A stretch of 64,000 nucleotides of DNA from Drosophila persimilis (taxonomy: Eukaryota; Arthropoda; Insecta; Diptera; Drosophilidae). Positions 40,215 through 50,435 of the stretch are shown piece after piece (position 1 is the first letter of the stretch; each line of letters begins with the position of its first letter). Under the pieces are notes generated by a model, which saw nothing but the letters and a program-made list of their open reading frames with translations, was not told where the DNA came from and did no database searches. Location of the stretch: contig NW_020825600.1 in assembly GCF_003286085.1 (NCBI RefSeq), forward strand, positions 17,251 through 81,250, written 5' to 3'. A program made the position numbers and the translations under genes.

Positions 40215-41606
40215 CCAGTAATCAGATTCACGTAGACAAGAATGGCCACTGCCAAGATAGGGGTAATACGTATGAAGCGGTGAAGATACATCATTGGCAC
40301 ATTCAGCTTTCCCTTGGATCTGTTAGAATGTTGGCTATGAGTGTTGGTGGACTTAAAATAGTTCGAATACTTACTTCTCCATTGATCGAAGGACAACCAT
40401 TGCAACTAGCAGACCACCAATGAAAAAAAATGAATCCACCGAGAAATATGCGTACAGAATAAAGTTGGAAAGTGGCTCTTCAAGCCACTAGAAAATTACA
40501 AACGCCATAAAAAATTATGAATAATAAAATGACTAGTGGACTGACCAACACTGTGCGTAGGGTATTTATATTCGGATTGCCTGCAGAATATTCGACTCCA
40601 TGTCCAAGAACCACCCAGAACAGGGACATGCAGCGGATTCCATCAAGACAACTGATCACGTTCGGATTCGATTTGCTGTCGACAATACGGAAGATGGCAC
40701 GGGAACTTGACCGTGCCGAGCAAATCTTCACAGTCACAGGGATACTACCTGGTAGGCAAAATACGAGTTAAATCATTTTGTAAATCATTCCGTTCTCTCC
40801 GTTACTCACTCTGATCCTGGCACAGAAAGTAGTCGTAGAGCGTGCATGGACCCACGATAGTACCCATCAAGCCAAGAAGGACACTGCAATCCATAGTATG
40901 AGTCACAGAACTTGATTATCATACGGTCTAACTTACACTGTGAAAATGGTCATTCCATCCCAAGGTTTCGATTCACTTGTCTGACAGCTGGCCTCGCTGA
41001 ATTTTATATTTGTTCTGCTTGAGTTCAACAAATTCTGCATTAACTGCTCCAGAAACGTATCCATATGTGCCGCAGAGCAGGAAGACGGAAAGCAAGATGC
41101 GATCTTGATCGAAATGGATACGACGGGCACGATTAGAAAACCGTACTTTCCATGTATGCTGTGACTACTGGTGATCTCCTCGCTGATCTTGACACACTCA
41201 TCGAAGTTACCCAGATGGTAGGCATTGCCGGACAGCACTCCTGAGGGAATGGAGCCCCAAGCATCGATCACTGCTCACAAAATTCGTCAACTTCAGTTTT
41301 CATTCACTTGAATATAATTTTCATTATATACTTACTCTTAAGGGCCCATAATTTTCCAGCAGTGAGCGCCTGCATGAACTGCGCTATGTCCGCGAAACAC
41401 AACAGATCCTCCTGACTGGGTATTCGGGGGTGGAATAGATCCAAGTCCGGAAGCGATGCGTTACGGAAGTATTCGGCAAACTTGACTTCTAGTGGGCGGA
41501 GCCTTTTTAAACGCTGGTAATCTTGCAGGACATCTCCGTCTTTCAGTTGTGCGGCACTGACAAGTACCAGTCCGCAGACAAGTAGACTGCTTAAAACGTT
41601 CACTAT
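40215..41606 (-). pseudogene. NRF/acyltransferase-3 gene, copy C: first six exons, start codon lost, 3' end missing
   Basis: Minus strand. Exons by splice sites: 1, 41336-41606; 2, 40937-41270; 3, 40810-40883; 4, 40546-40748; 5, 40375-40487; 6, from 40319 leftwards, cut at about 40215. All introns have GT...AG and the frame is open through every junction. Product: signal peptide (VNVLSSLLVCGLVLVSAAQ), NRF domain (LLCFADIAQFMQALTAGKLW, MIDAWGSIPSGVLSGNAYHL, GNFDECVKI, VVLLGLMGTIVGPCTLYDYF), then the acyltransferase-3 part (CLDGIRCMSLFWVVLGHG, FSVDSFFFIGGLLVAMVVLR, LNVPMMYLHRFIRITPIL). NRF proteins are multi-pass membrane acyltransferase-like proteins of the gut and epidermis in nematodes and flies. 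The start codon present in copy B reads ATA here (41604-41606), and the C-terminal half is missing, so this is a pseudogene or a truncated duplicate. Confidence 0.8.
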
Positions 41607-41640
41607 GGTAATACTTTTTCGATTGAAGGCATTGCACCTT

Positions 41641-42098
41641 TTGACTGTGATTTTATATAAATGTTTTGAGGGAAATCTGGCGATAACATTATCAGTGTGT
41701 CAGCTCTCGAGTCGAGTATATCAGCCAAAATGCTTAACTCAGTCGAACATCACCGATAAGGAGCAATCCGTCTAAATTCTAAGTAGTCACAAGATCATTT
41801 ATTTATAATCTTTCCCTGGTAATCGTTTTACTTATTGACTTTTGATGGATTAAATTTAATATGAGTGAGTAAGAAAAAAACCGAGAAAACAAAAGTTTAG
41901 CTAAACATGGATGTAGACAATTTGTTCTATAATTCTGATCATTGCGTGAAAAGATGATAGCCGGGGTGCAATTATTACCATTAGTGGTGGCAGATCCTTT
42001 CTTTGTTTCAATGTTTTTTCCAATTCTCATGACAAGTAGCAGCAAAATGGTGAGAGCTTGTGAAGAGATTCCGCCTCCCCGCAACAACCAAATTTAAA
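41641..42098 (-). other. Upstream region of the NRF-like gene, copy C
   Basis: Paralogue of 36592-37049 with scattered substitutions and a 6-bp deletion. The Helitron junction at its right end is identical in both copies, so the insertion predates the duplication. Confidence 0.5.
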
Positions 42099-42142
42099 AC
42101 GAGGGGGAACGTTGTGAGTTGCTGCGGACACCGCAACTCTAC
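42099..42142 (+). mobile_element. Helitron terminal fragment, copy 12
   Basis: Only ACGAGGGGGAACGTTGTGAG through the hairpin to CGCAACTCTAC; the remainder is replaced by an ACAACAACAAC tract and unidentified DNA. Confidence 0.8.
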
Positions 42143-42820
42143 AACAACAACAAGAAAGGGCAATGAAACCAGTCAGCAGATACTGCGAAACTGTAATAAA
42201 TATGCTGAAAAGACGATATGCAAAAGGCGAACTAACAAAAGATAGCGCTATAAAACAATTGAGAGGCCAGTACAAAGGCTGGTCATACCTGATTATTGCC
42301 CAAGTATAATCACAATATCTGACGATGAATCCATGCCACAGCCATCTGAAATAAATGCAAATTAATAATACAATCTAACGGCAATGTACAAAAACAAGAA
42401 AACGACCAAATAACAAACCAAATAACCAATTAATAGACAGAGCTGCACTTCCAGATGCCGACTCGTCATAAGCAACGACCATTTGCTGCCTGATGGATGA
42501 AACATGGAGGTTTCCTCCGCTGACACTATTGCTATTCCATCGCACAGGTCCAGAGGCAGCCACTGAAACTGAGCACAGTGGGTCACACCCGTCTCTCATG
42601 CCATTATGTGAGGGCGGGATGCCCTGTTGTTGAGCCGCCGGACGCCAGCAAATCCTGCAAAGGAAGAAGAACCAGGCTGCCGATAAAAACACACAAAATA
42701 CTCACCAGCTGTTTTACGCCAACACAAATCAGACAAGGGTCGCCACAAATAACATCCAAACGCCGACAAGTACCTGCAAATAAACACAAATTAAATCACA
42801 CGCCAAAATGAACACCTCCT
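42143..42820 (+). other. Unidentified coding-like DNA
   Basis: Directly after the Helitron scrap a plus frame reads KPVSRYCETVINMLKRRYAK and GELTKDSAIKQLRGQYKGWS before stopping near 42304. It looks like the end of a mobile-element protein, but I cannot name the family. The rest, to 42820, shows no domain. Confidence 0.35.
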
Positions 42821-42827
42821 CATCTGG

Positions 42828-43225
42828 GTGGCCGGACCAGCAGCCACTCAAAAATCGCAATTAAAACCGACGACGAACGTGGCCGAGGAGGCCAGGCCAA
42901 TACACCTGACAACGGATCCTGGGTGGCCGGACCAGCAGCCACTCGGATGCGGCCAACAATTAAATCGACAACGTATCCTGGTGGCCGGACCAGAGCCACT
43001 TGGATGCGGCCAATCAACAAAATCGACAACGCATCCTGGTGGCCGGACCAGCAGCCACTCGGATGCGGCCAATGACATGATTCGTTGGCATCATTCACAC
43101 GATGCCAATGCCAACACAACGACAATGCAGTTGGGTGGCCTGACCAGTGCCACTCGAGTGCAGCAGCCAACACCAACCAACGACAGATGCAGCGTGGGCG
43201 GCCGGACCAGAGCCGCTCGTCAATG
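42828..43225. repeat. Degenerate GGTGGCCGGACCAG tandem repeat
   Basis: Six copies of a core GGTGGCCGGACCAGCAGCCAC followed by TCGGATGCGGCCAA in most, spaced roughly 58-97 bp (near 42828, 42920, 42980, 43037, 43134, 43199). Two spacer forms occur, one containing AAATCGACAACG. The repeat lies in the 3' part of the unidentified element. Confidence 0.75.
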
Positions 43226-43321
43226 AACACCTATGCCCACAATGCGCGCCATCTCCAAGTCCAGCCATTTACACTAAAGATTTCAGGTGGTGTCACTAAT
43301 CCTGCACAGGGGGACAAAGGA

Positions 43322-43374
43322 GCCGGCCGGTATGCGGCGCAATGTTCTGCATTGCGTTGGCCATGCCGGCCGGT
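43322..43374. repeat. GC-rich hairpin
   Basis: Arms starting CCGGCCGGTATGCGGC and ending GCCATGCCGGCCGG pair over about 20 bases (with a few mismatches), enclosing the short loop TTCTG between GCAATG and CATTGC. It is followed by TTAAAAATAAATGA, so it may be a 3' terminal structure of the unidentified element. Confidence 0.7.
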
Positions 43375-43715
43375 GCTTCGTTGTATATGTCCTTCTGTTA
43401 AAAATAAATGATATTGAAGTATGTTTATTCTTGTGAAAATGTATTGTAATTATTGTTTGTTTTACCTTGTATATATCTCTGTAGTTTTGTAGTCCTTATT
43501 TGTAGTAATTGTAGATAGATTGTCCTTAGCTGTAATGTAATTTAATTACTTTTAGTTATTTATTTTAGCATATTTACCTTTCTTTCTTCTTCTTTCCCAA
43601 CTATCACCCATTCCCCAATACCTGACAAGTGGCAACGCTATTAATGACCCAAAATATACCACGCCAATTAGGAAAATACCGCAATTAGTAAAATACCGCG
43701 CCGATAACACACAAA
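43375..43715. other. AT-rich tail, nothing recognised
   Basis: AT-rich sequence following the hairpin up to the next Helitron; contains repeated TGTAATTATTG/TAGTAATTGTAG-like words. No coding signal. Confidence 0.4.
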
Positions 43716-44846
43716 ACGAGGGGGAACGTTGTGAGTTGCTGAGGACACCGCAACTCTACAGTTATACCCGATACTAAGTCAGTATGGCTCTCCTCCGGCA
43801 GACGCCGCTAATATTAAACGACACGACAAAGAGTGCGTGCGAAAGAGACAGAAAATCAGTCTGAGCGTGACGTCGGGCGCTGCGTAGCCACTGCAAATTG
43901 ATTTGTTCCTTATGGCTACAAAAATTATCTGATCTGATCCAGATTCAGCAATCTGATAGATATGCTCATTATCTATGATTATGCGTTTTTAGTTTTCTCA
44001 AATCTGCAATATTGTGGCTGCAACAGATTTTCGTCCTTTGTGGGGGCGGAAGGGGGTGGGGTGAAATTTTGAGATATACGTTTTATAGTGAGATCTAACA
44101 GGAGTGCGGATACTAAATTTAGTTACTCTAGCCTTAATAGTCTCTGAGATTTGTGAATATCCCCAGATTTTCGTCCTTTGCGGGGGCGGAAGGGAGTGTG
44201 GCAAAATTTTGAAACAAACTCGTCTCGGTCCGATATATAAGGAGTGTGGATACCAAATTTGGTTGCACTAGCTATTATAGTCTCTGAGATCTAGGCGCTA
44301 ATGTTTTACTCTAAGCAAAGCCGCCTATGCTACGTGTGTGTTAGAGAGAGACAGGGCGAGAAAAAATTAAATTGTTTTCGTGATGCTGGCTATAATAATA
44401 ATACGATCCAATTCAGATTGTGCAATCTAAAAGATATAGTCAGCTTCTACGATTCTGCGTTTTTTGTTTTCTCGTATCGTCGAAATTGTGGATGCCACAG
44501 ATTTTCGCACTTTGTGGGGGCGGAAGTGGGCGGGGCAAAGTTTTGAAATATTTTTGTAGCAGTGACATATCACAGAAGTCTGGATCCAAAACATCGTTGC
44601 TCTAGCTCTTATAGTCTTTGAGCACTATGCGCTGAAGGGGACGGACAGACGGACGGACGGAGAGACGGACAGACGGACGGACGGACAGACGGACAGACAG
44701 ACATGGCTCAATCGACTCGGCTATTGATGCTGATCAAGAATATATATACTTTATGGGGTCGGAAACGATTCCTTCTGGACGTTACACACATCCACTTTTA
44801 CCACAAATCTAATATACCCCAATACTCATTTTGAGTATCGGGTATA
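43716..44846 (+). mobile_element. Helitron/DINE-1-type element, copy 13
   Basis: Complete; like copy 8 it has GAAAGAGACAGA rather than GAGAGAGACAGA. It ends GGGTATA and the next copy starts three bases later. Confidence 0.85.
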
Positions 44847-45235
44847 AAAACGAGGGGGAACGTTGTGAGTTGCTGCGGACACCGCAACTCTACAGTTATA
44901 CCCGATACTAAGTCAGTATGGCTCTCCTCCGGCAGACGCCGCTAATATTAAACGACACGACAAAGAGTGCGTGCGAGAGAGACAGAAAATCAGTCTGAGC
45001 GTGACGTCGGGCGCTGCGTATCCACTGCAAATTGATTTCAAATTGATTCAGCAATCTGATAGATATGGTCATTATCTATGATTCTGCGTTTTTAGTTTTC
45101 TCCAATCTGCAATATTGTCGATGCAACAGATTTTCGTCCTTTCTGTGGGGGTGGGGCGAAATTTAGAGATATACGTTTTATAGTGAGTTCTAACAGGAGT
45201 GCGGATACTAAATTTGGTTACTCGAGCCTTAATAG

Positions 45236-46404
45236 TGTGACGGCGCTTCGGCCGGGGTATGCTCGTCGCGCCGGGTTCCACAGAAATTTGTTTGATCTCT
45301 GGGTGTGGTAGCTGAAAGAGTGGTTCAAGAATAAGGCAGGCTTGGATCGGTAATAAAAGAGATAGAGTTAGTTTTATTGTGCTTAATGGTACAAAGTTTG
45401 GTAGTTGCGCGGGTGTTTTTTCTGCTGGCTCGTCCTTCGGTTAGGCCGCACGTGGCGGGTGGTTGCGTGCGGGACCGGGTAGTCGTCTGGGCGGATCGGC
45501 GGAGGTCGCCTGTGCTCCGCGGGGAAGAGTGTTGCGGAGGGTTAAATGCGCTCCGAGGAGTGATACTGTGGAGGAGGGTTAATGCGCTCCGAGGAGGAAT
45601 AAGATTGCGGAGGGTGAATGCGCTCCGAGGAGAATTAAATGTTGCGGAGGGTTAATGCGCTCCGAGGAGAATTAATGTTGCGGAGGGTTAATGCGCTCCG
45701 AGGAGAATTACTGTTGCGAAGGGTTAATGCGCTCCGAGGAGAATTAATGTTGCGGAGGGTTAATGCGCTCCGAGGAGAAGAAATGTTGCGGAGGGTTAAT
45801 GCGCTCCGAGGAGAATTAATGTTGCGGAGGGTTAATGCGCTCCGAGGAGAATTAATGTTGCGGAGGGTTAATGCGCTCCGAGGAGAAGAAAGGTGGCGGA
45901 GGTTTAATGCGCCCCGAGGAGGATGGGAGGATCGCTGGGGCTGCTGGTGGCTGCTACTGATGCTTACCTCTCCACTGGCCGGAGCAGAACTGATGCTGAT
46001 CGCTCTGGCGGAGCTCCTTTTATTTCCAAAACGCGGCTGATCTTACGGTCTGTCCCTAGCGCGTTGTGCTGCGGGGCCCTAACGCGTTTGTACGGACCGG
46101 CTGATAGTGTGCCCGTTGGCGCGTGGGTTATGGTCACACTTGGGCCGGTCAGCTGTGGGTGTGCCCGTGGCTGGCTGTGCTAAGGGCCCATTGGTGGGGA
46201 TCAGCTGTGGTTTGTTTGTTTGTATTGTTTGTTTATTTATATTTCTTTTATTCTGTGGCAGGTCTTCATGTATTTGTCGCTTATGTTCTACTTATCCTAC
46301 CAATACTTATTTTCTAATCTTCATGGCTTGTCTTGGTGTTTCTATTGAGGTTGGTTTGGTGTTTGTGGCGCCGGTGCTTGGTCTTCCTGGCGCTGGGCGT
46401 CACA
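45236..46404 (-). mobile_element. Solo LTR with a 36-bp minisatellite
   Basis: 1169 bp bounded by TGTGACG and CGTCACA and flanked by ATAG at 45232-45235 and 46405-46408, a 4-bp target duplication. No internal retroelement region, so it is a solo LTR from recombination. Minus orientation is suggested by AATAAA near 45378 and 45352, towards that strand's end, and by a TATA-like ATAAAAGG near 46018; this is weak evidence. The family is not identified, though length and 4-bp duplication resemble the Osvaldo-like element. Confidence 0.75.
45535..45915. repeat. 36-bp minisatellite in the solo LTR
   Basis: About ten units of GTTAATGCGCTCCGAGGAGAA plus TTAATGTTGCGGAGG. The 36-bp period is a multiple of three, so all frames stay open and give repetitive pseudo-peptides such as VNALRGELMLRR. 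I regard these as non-coding. Confidence 0.85.
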
Positions 46405-47096
46405 ATAGTCTCTGAGATTTGTGAATATCCCCAGATTTTCATCCTTTGCAGGGCGGAAGGGGGTGTGGCGAAATTTTGAAACAAACTCGTCTCGGTCCGA
46501 TATATTAGGAGTGTGGATACCAAATTTGGTTGCTCTAGCTTTTATAGTCTCTGAGATCTAGGCGCTAATGTTTTACTCTAAGCAAAGCCGCCTATGCTAC
46601 GTGTGTGTTAGAGAGAGACAGGGCGAGAAAAAATTAAATTGTTTTCGTGATGCTGGCTATAATAATAATACGATCCAATTCAGATTCTGCAATCTAAAAG
46701 ATATAGTCAGCTTCTACGATTTTTTTTTCTCGTATCGTCGAAATTGTGGATGCCACAGATTTTCGCACTTTGTGGGGGGGGAAGTGGGCGGGGCAAAGTT
46801 TTGAAATATTTTTGTAGCAGTGACATATCACAGAAGTCTGGATCCAAAACATCGTTGCTCTAGCTCTTATAGTCTTTGAGCATTAGGCGCTGAAGGGGAC
46901 GGACAGACGGACAGACGGATAGACGGACGGACGAACAGACGGACAGACAGACATGGCTCAATTGACTCGGCTATTGATGCTGATCAAGAATATATATACT
47001 TTATAGGGTCGGAAACGATTACTTCTGGACGTTACACACATCCACTTTTACCGCAAATATAATATACCCCAATACTCATTTTGAGTATCGGGTATA

Positions 47097-48121
47097 AAAC
47101 GAGGTGCGGGACGACCGGAATGGGCAGAGGCTCCTCCCGAATGGCGGACCAACGCGCCAGGTCGACAATTGCCCCGGGACCTCATATCCAACATCGCCGT
47201 ATTCTTACGCGATCGCGCCTACCGACTGGGAGTCCGGCGACTGGAGGTCCATGACGGCACTTGCTTTAGCGATCACGGCGGACGCCACTGGTTTTTCAGA
47301 ACCGAAACCCAACAACAACGACACAGCAGCAGCCAAAACGAGAGAGGAATACACCGAGGACCGAGAAAACAAAACGCAACAACAACGATGCAGCAGCAGC
47401 CAAAACGAAAGAGGAATACATCGAGGACCGAAAACCAACGACATCAACGCAGCAACGGCGTGAATACACCGAGAAAACTAAACCCGACAACAACAACGCA
47501 GCGGAAGCCAAAGAGAGAGAGAAATACACCAAGAGCCGAAACGGTAGCCAACAGCATCAATTCAGCGACAGCCGAAGAAGAGAAGCGCCGAAAAGATAAG
47601 CCGCCAGCGTCAACGCAGCAACGAAGCGCTGGAACAGTAAGCCCACGGCATCAACGGCAGAAGAGAGACGCGGAAAACTAAAGCGAAGTAAGGACGCACC
47701 AGCAGCGAGACAGAGAGACGAAAGGCACCGGCGCAGCGTAAACGCCGAACGACGGCGCCAGCCCTCTGCCGCGGCGAGAACGACGACGCTGGCCGCCCAC
47801 GCTGACGCTGGATCGGCAGAGCCAGCAGAACGCCGGCTCTGAGCTGGGAGAAGGAGAACGTGGATTAAAGAAAAGGTCGTTTTGAAGCAACCGTAGGAGT
47901 CGCACGTGTTTGCGGACAAAATTCGAGTGGCGTACGAAAAGTAAGACACGTGGCGGACCAGATCCACGCCAACGCGATCAGTGACACAGAGGAGATCCTG
48001 CATCTACGCCGCACCCACGGGGAAGAGGAGGCTTTCGACGAATATAAGCGTGGGAGTTCAGGGGTAAGCGAGTCTCTAGACGTGCAAGTTAACGTACCCA
48101 ATTCTATTGAGCTCTTATACG
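47097..48121 (+). other. Unidentified coding-like DNA upstream of the errantivirus LTR
   Basis: A plus frame at about 47130-47681 reads LPRDLISNIAVFLRDRAYRL, GVRRLEVHDGTCFSDHGGRH and WFFRTE, then passes into an imperfect ~66-bp repeat encoding Gln/Arg/Asn-rich peptide (47320-47540). A second frame, 47869-48129, reads EILHLRRTHGEEEAFDEYKR and SLDVQVNVPNSIELLYEL with its stop just inside the LTR. Neither is recognised; they look like debris of another retroelement rather than a host gene. Confidence 0.35.
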
Positions 48122-48615
48122 AGTTGTAAACAATCTTTGGCTTTCCAAAACGAAAACAATTTCAATCTTGGGCCTCCGCCTAATTGATTTCTAAGATGTA
48201 CAATCTCAAGTGCTCCCGCCGCAATCCCAAACTTTGACACTCGCCTAAATGGAAAACCAATGTTTGCCCACACCCGGCTTCTCATAAACAATCTCACTTC
48301 CGGCTTTCTGCAGATCCTGCACTTTAGGCATTTTACAGTTCTCTCTTTGGATGACGAAATCCAATACTCGGGATGGCGAAATCAATTGAAATGTTTATAG
48401 AAAAACTATTCCCGAAAGGGATCAACGATGCAAAGATCAGAAAGTTCAAGTCAGTCTTGATCCAGAAGCGACACCGCAAAGTCGAGCTAAAAATTAAGAT
48501 CGCGCAAACCCTTTGTCCGGAATCCTTTGTGACCCTCTACTTAAATCTATATCTGTGAAGTTAGAAGTAAAATAAAACTTTTTAAAAACGCAATCCGCTA
48601 CCGCAGTTATTTAAT
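48122..48615 (+). repeat. 5' LTR of the errantivirus fragment
   Basis: End fixed by the primer site that follows ...GCAGTTATTTAAT. The start is a guess at AGTTGTAAAC, since errantivirus LTRs usually begin AGT; about 494 bp, close to the ~480 bp of gypsy. An AATAAA polyadenylation signal is at about 48572. Confidence 0.5.
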
Positions 48616-48633
48616 TGGCGCCCAACGTGGGGC
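48616..48633 (+). promoter_or_regulatory. Primer-binding site, gypsy-type lysine tRNA
   Basis: TGGCGCCCAACGTGGGGC, the primer site used by gypsy, complementary to the 3' end of the tRNA-Lys whose acceptor arm reads CGCCCAACGTGGG on the opposite strand. Confidence 0.9.
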
Positions 48634-49162
48634 GACGTTGTATAAAAAGCACCGAATAATATAGGTGTTGCGTCGTGCCGAAACCCGAAGGACAATTAAT
48701 TAATGGAATAAATCCTTCAGATATAAAAACGCGGAGTGACTGTGAGATATTAGATAAGAAAAAGTGAGATAAAAAGGAAACAAACCGGAGCTTAGGGTGT
48801 GCAAAAATAAATGCAATAAAAGCTAATCAAGACAATTCAAAATTACAAAAAAACCAAAAAAAAACCAAAGTTTTTAAACAAAACCAACCAAAACAAAACA
48901 CAAAGAAAGTGAAACTATCAGCTAAATCAAAGAAGGAAGACTCCAGAAGACCCAGTTAAACAACAAAGAAATTTAAGAAGGAAGACCCGTTCGAAGACCT
49001 GTCAGCCAAATCAATTAGGAAGACCCGTTCGAAGATCTGTCAGCCAAACTAAGAAGGACGACCCCTACCGGATAGTTCGTGAGCAAAAGTTGTAGTAATA
49101 AATATATAAGTTCAATTAGGTTATATTAGATTATAAAAACAAACATATAAGAAAAATTTAAG

Positions 49163-50434
49163 GTGGATCAACTAACTTTAGATTTTGAAAAACTAAAAAT
49201 GATTACCTCACAAACAAGGACCGATCTCACTGCAGATCTGGTCAAACAATTGATAGCACTTCAAATTTCACAAGTACAGGAGCCAATTGTAAATTTAAAA
49301 CAACAAATAGAAACTAAATCCGATCAGGTATCAGATTATCAGGCAGAAACAATAGACGAGACAATAAAAGATCACACCACATTAACGGTAATAGAATCCC
49401 TACCAATTTTCAATGGTGGATTAAACCAATACGGAGGATGAAGGGAAGCTGCAGAAACTGCAGTGAAGTTATATAAGAAAGGAAGTAAGCAATATTATAT
49501 TGCCTTAACAATTTTGAGAAACAAAATAACAGGACCAGCACATGACGCACTGACCAACCACGGGACAGTTTTAAATTTTGATGCCATACTTTCACGACTT
49601 GACTTTGTTTACAGTGACAAGAGACCAATTTACATAATAGAACAGGAGTTAAGCGTTCTCCGACAAGGGAACCTTTCAATAATAGATTTCTATAACGAGG
49701 TTAACAAGAAAATGACCTTGCTAATAAATAAGACAATAATCACTCACGGAAAGGACAGTGAAATCACCAAAGAATCAAATAAAAAAATTAGAGACAATGC
49801 CTTGCGCATTTTTGTCACTGGCCTAAACGGCGGCATTGCAGAAATCCTATTTTCATTGAATCCCCCAGACATACCGAATGCCGTGGCAAAGGTACAGGAA
49901 TTGCAATCAAATAACATTCGGGCCCAATTTGCCTACCAATTCAGTGGCCCCAGAAATTCAGGGAATAATAACTACAATACATTAAGATTCAACCAAAGAC
50001 AACCAAGGACTAATAGTTCACCATTCGACCAAAAAAGGGATCTTCAGAGGAATAACATGTCATGGGGACAACCCTACTTCTTGGGTAATAGACAACAAAA
50101 TCAGGCCGCAGAACCAATGGATGTAGACGAATCGATACAAATCCAGAACCGACAGAACAGCAATCAATTCAGGGGAAATAATAATAATAGAAATTATCGG
50201 GAGAATACTAACGGTTATTATAGGAGAAATAATAACAATTATAACCAAGCTCAGCATTTTAGGGCAAACGTAGTACCGAATAATCAGTCTAACGAAAATC
50301 AGGCGCAGAAACGAAAGCCAAACGAAATGTCGGAACAACCGGCTAATAAAGCAATGCGGATAAATAACATTGAGCAGGACCATTTTTTAGATCAGACCCG
50401 AAGTAGGTCTGCCCTACTTAAAAAGAGTAGATAA
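49163..50434 (+). pseudogene. Errantivirus Gag with one nonsense codon
   Basis: Gag of gypsy-group elements forms the particle and binds RNA through a basic Asn/Arg-rich tail instead of zinc knuckles. The frame runs from about 49163 (DQLTLDFEKLKMITSQTRTD) to 50434 and is interrupted only by TGA at 49439-49441, where the family has a conserved tryptophan (after FNGGLNQYGG, before REAAETAVKLY). Downstream are the capsid-like motifs ILRNKITGPAHDALTNHG, ILSRLDFVYSDKRPIYIIEQ and ALRIFVTGLNGGIAEILFSL, then a tail with many NN/RN repeats. The start codon is unclear; no good ATG precedes it. One base change therefore separates this frame from being open, so decay is slight, but the rest of the element is gone. 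Confidence 0.75.
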
Positions 50435-50435
50435 A

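Larger units (their letters stand above)
44850..47096 (+). mobile_element. Helitron/DINE-1-type element, copy 14, interrupted by a solo LTR
   Basis: Head-to-tail with copy 13. Its interior is split at ...GCCTTAATAG by a 1169-bp LTR and resumes with ATAGTCTCTGAG; without the insert it would be about 1.07 kb. Ends with GAGTATCGGGTATA at 47096. Confidence 0.85.
48122..50435 (+). mobile_element. Gypsy-type errantivirus, 5' part only
   Basis: LTR, lysine tRNA primer site, leader and gag of an insect endogenous retrovirus of the gypsy group. Pol, env and the 3' LTR are absent: a Helitron follows the gag end and no continuation is found beyond it. The leader (48634-49162) contains a ~40-bp direct repeat around GGAAGACCCGTTCGAAGA. 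Confidence 0.7.

Noticed and set aside
45535..45915. Regular 36-bp repeats resembling a CRISPR array
   Set aside because: Units are directly contiguous without unique spacers and lie in a eukaryotic LTR.
45639..46040. 133-codon frame of repeated MLRRVNALRGEL units
   Set aside because: By-product of a 36-bp minisatellite whose period is a multiple of three; all frames are open and nothing resembles a protein.
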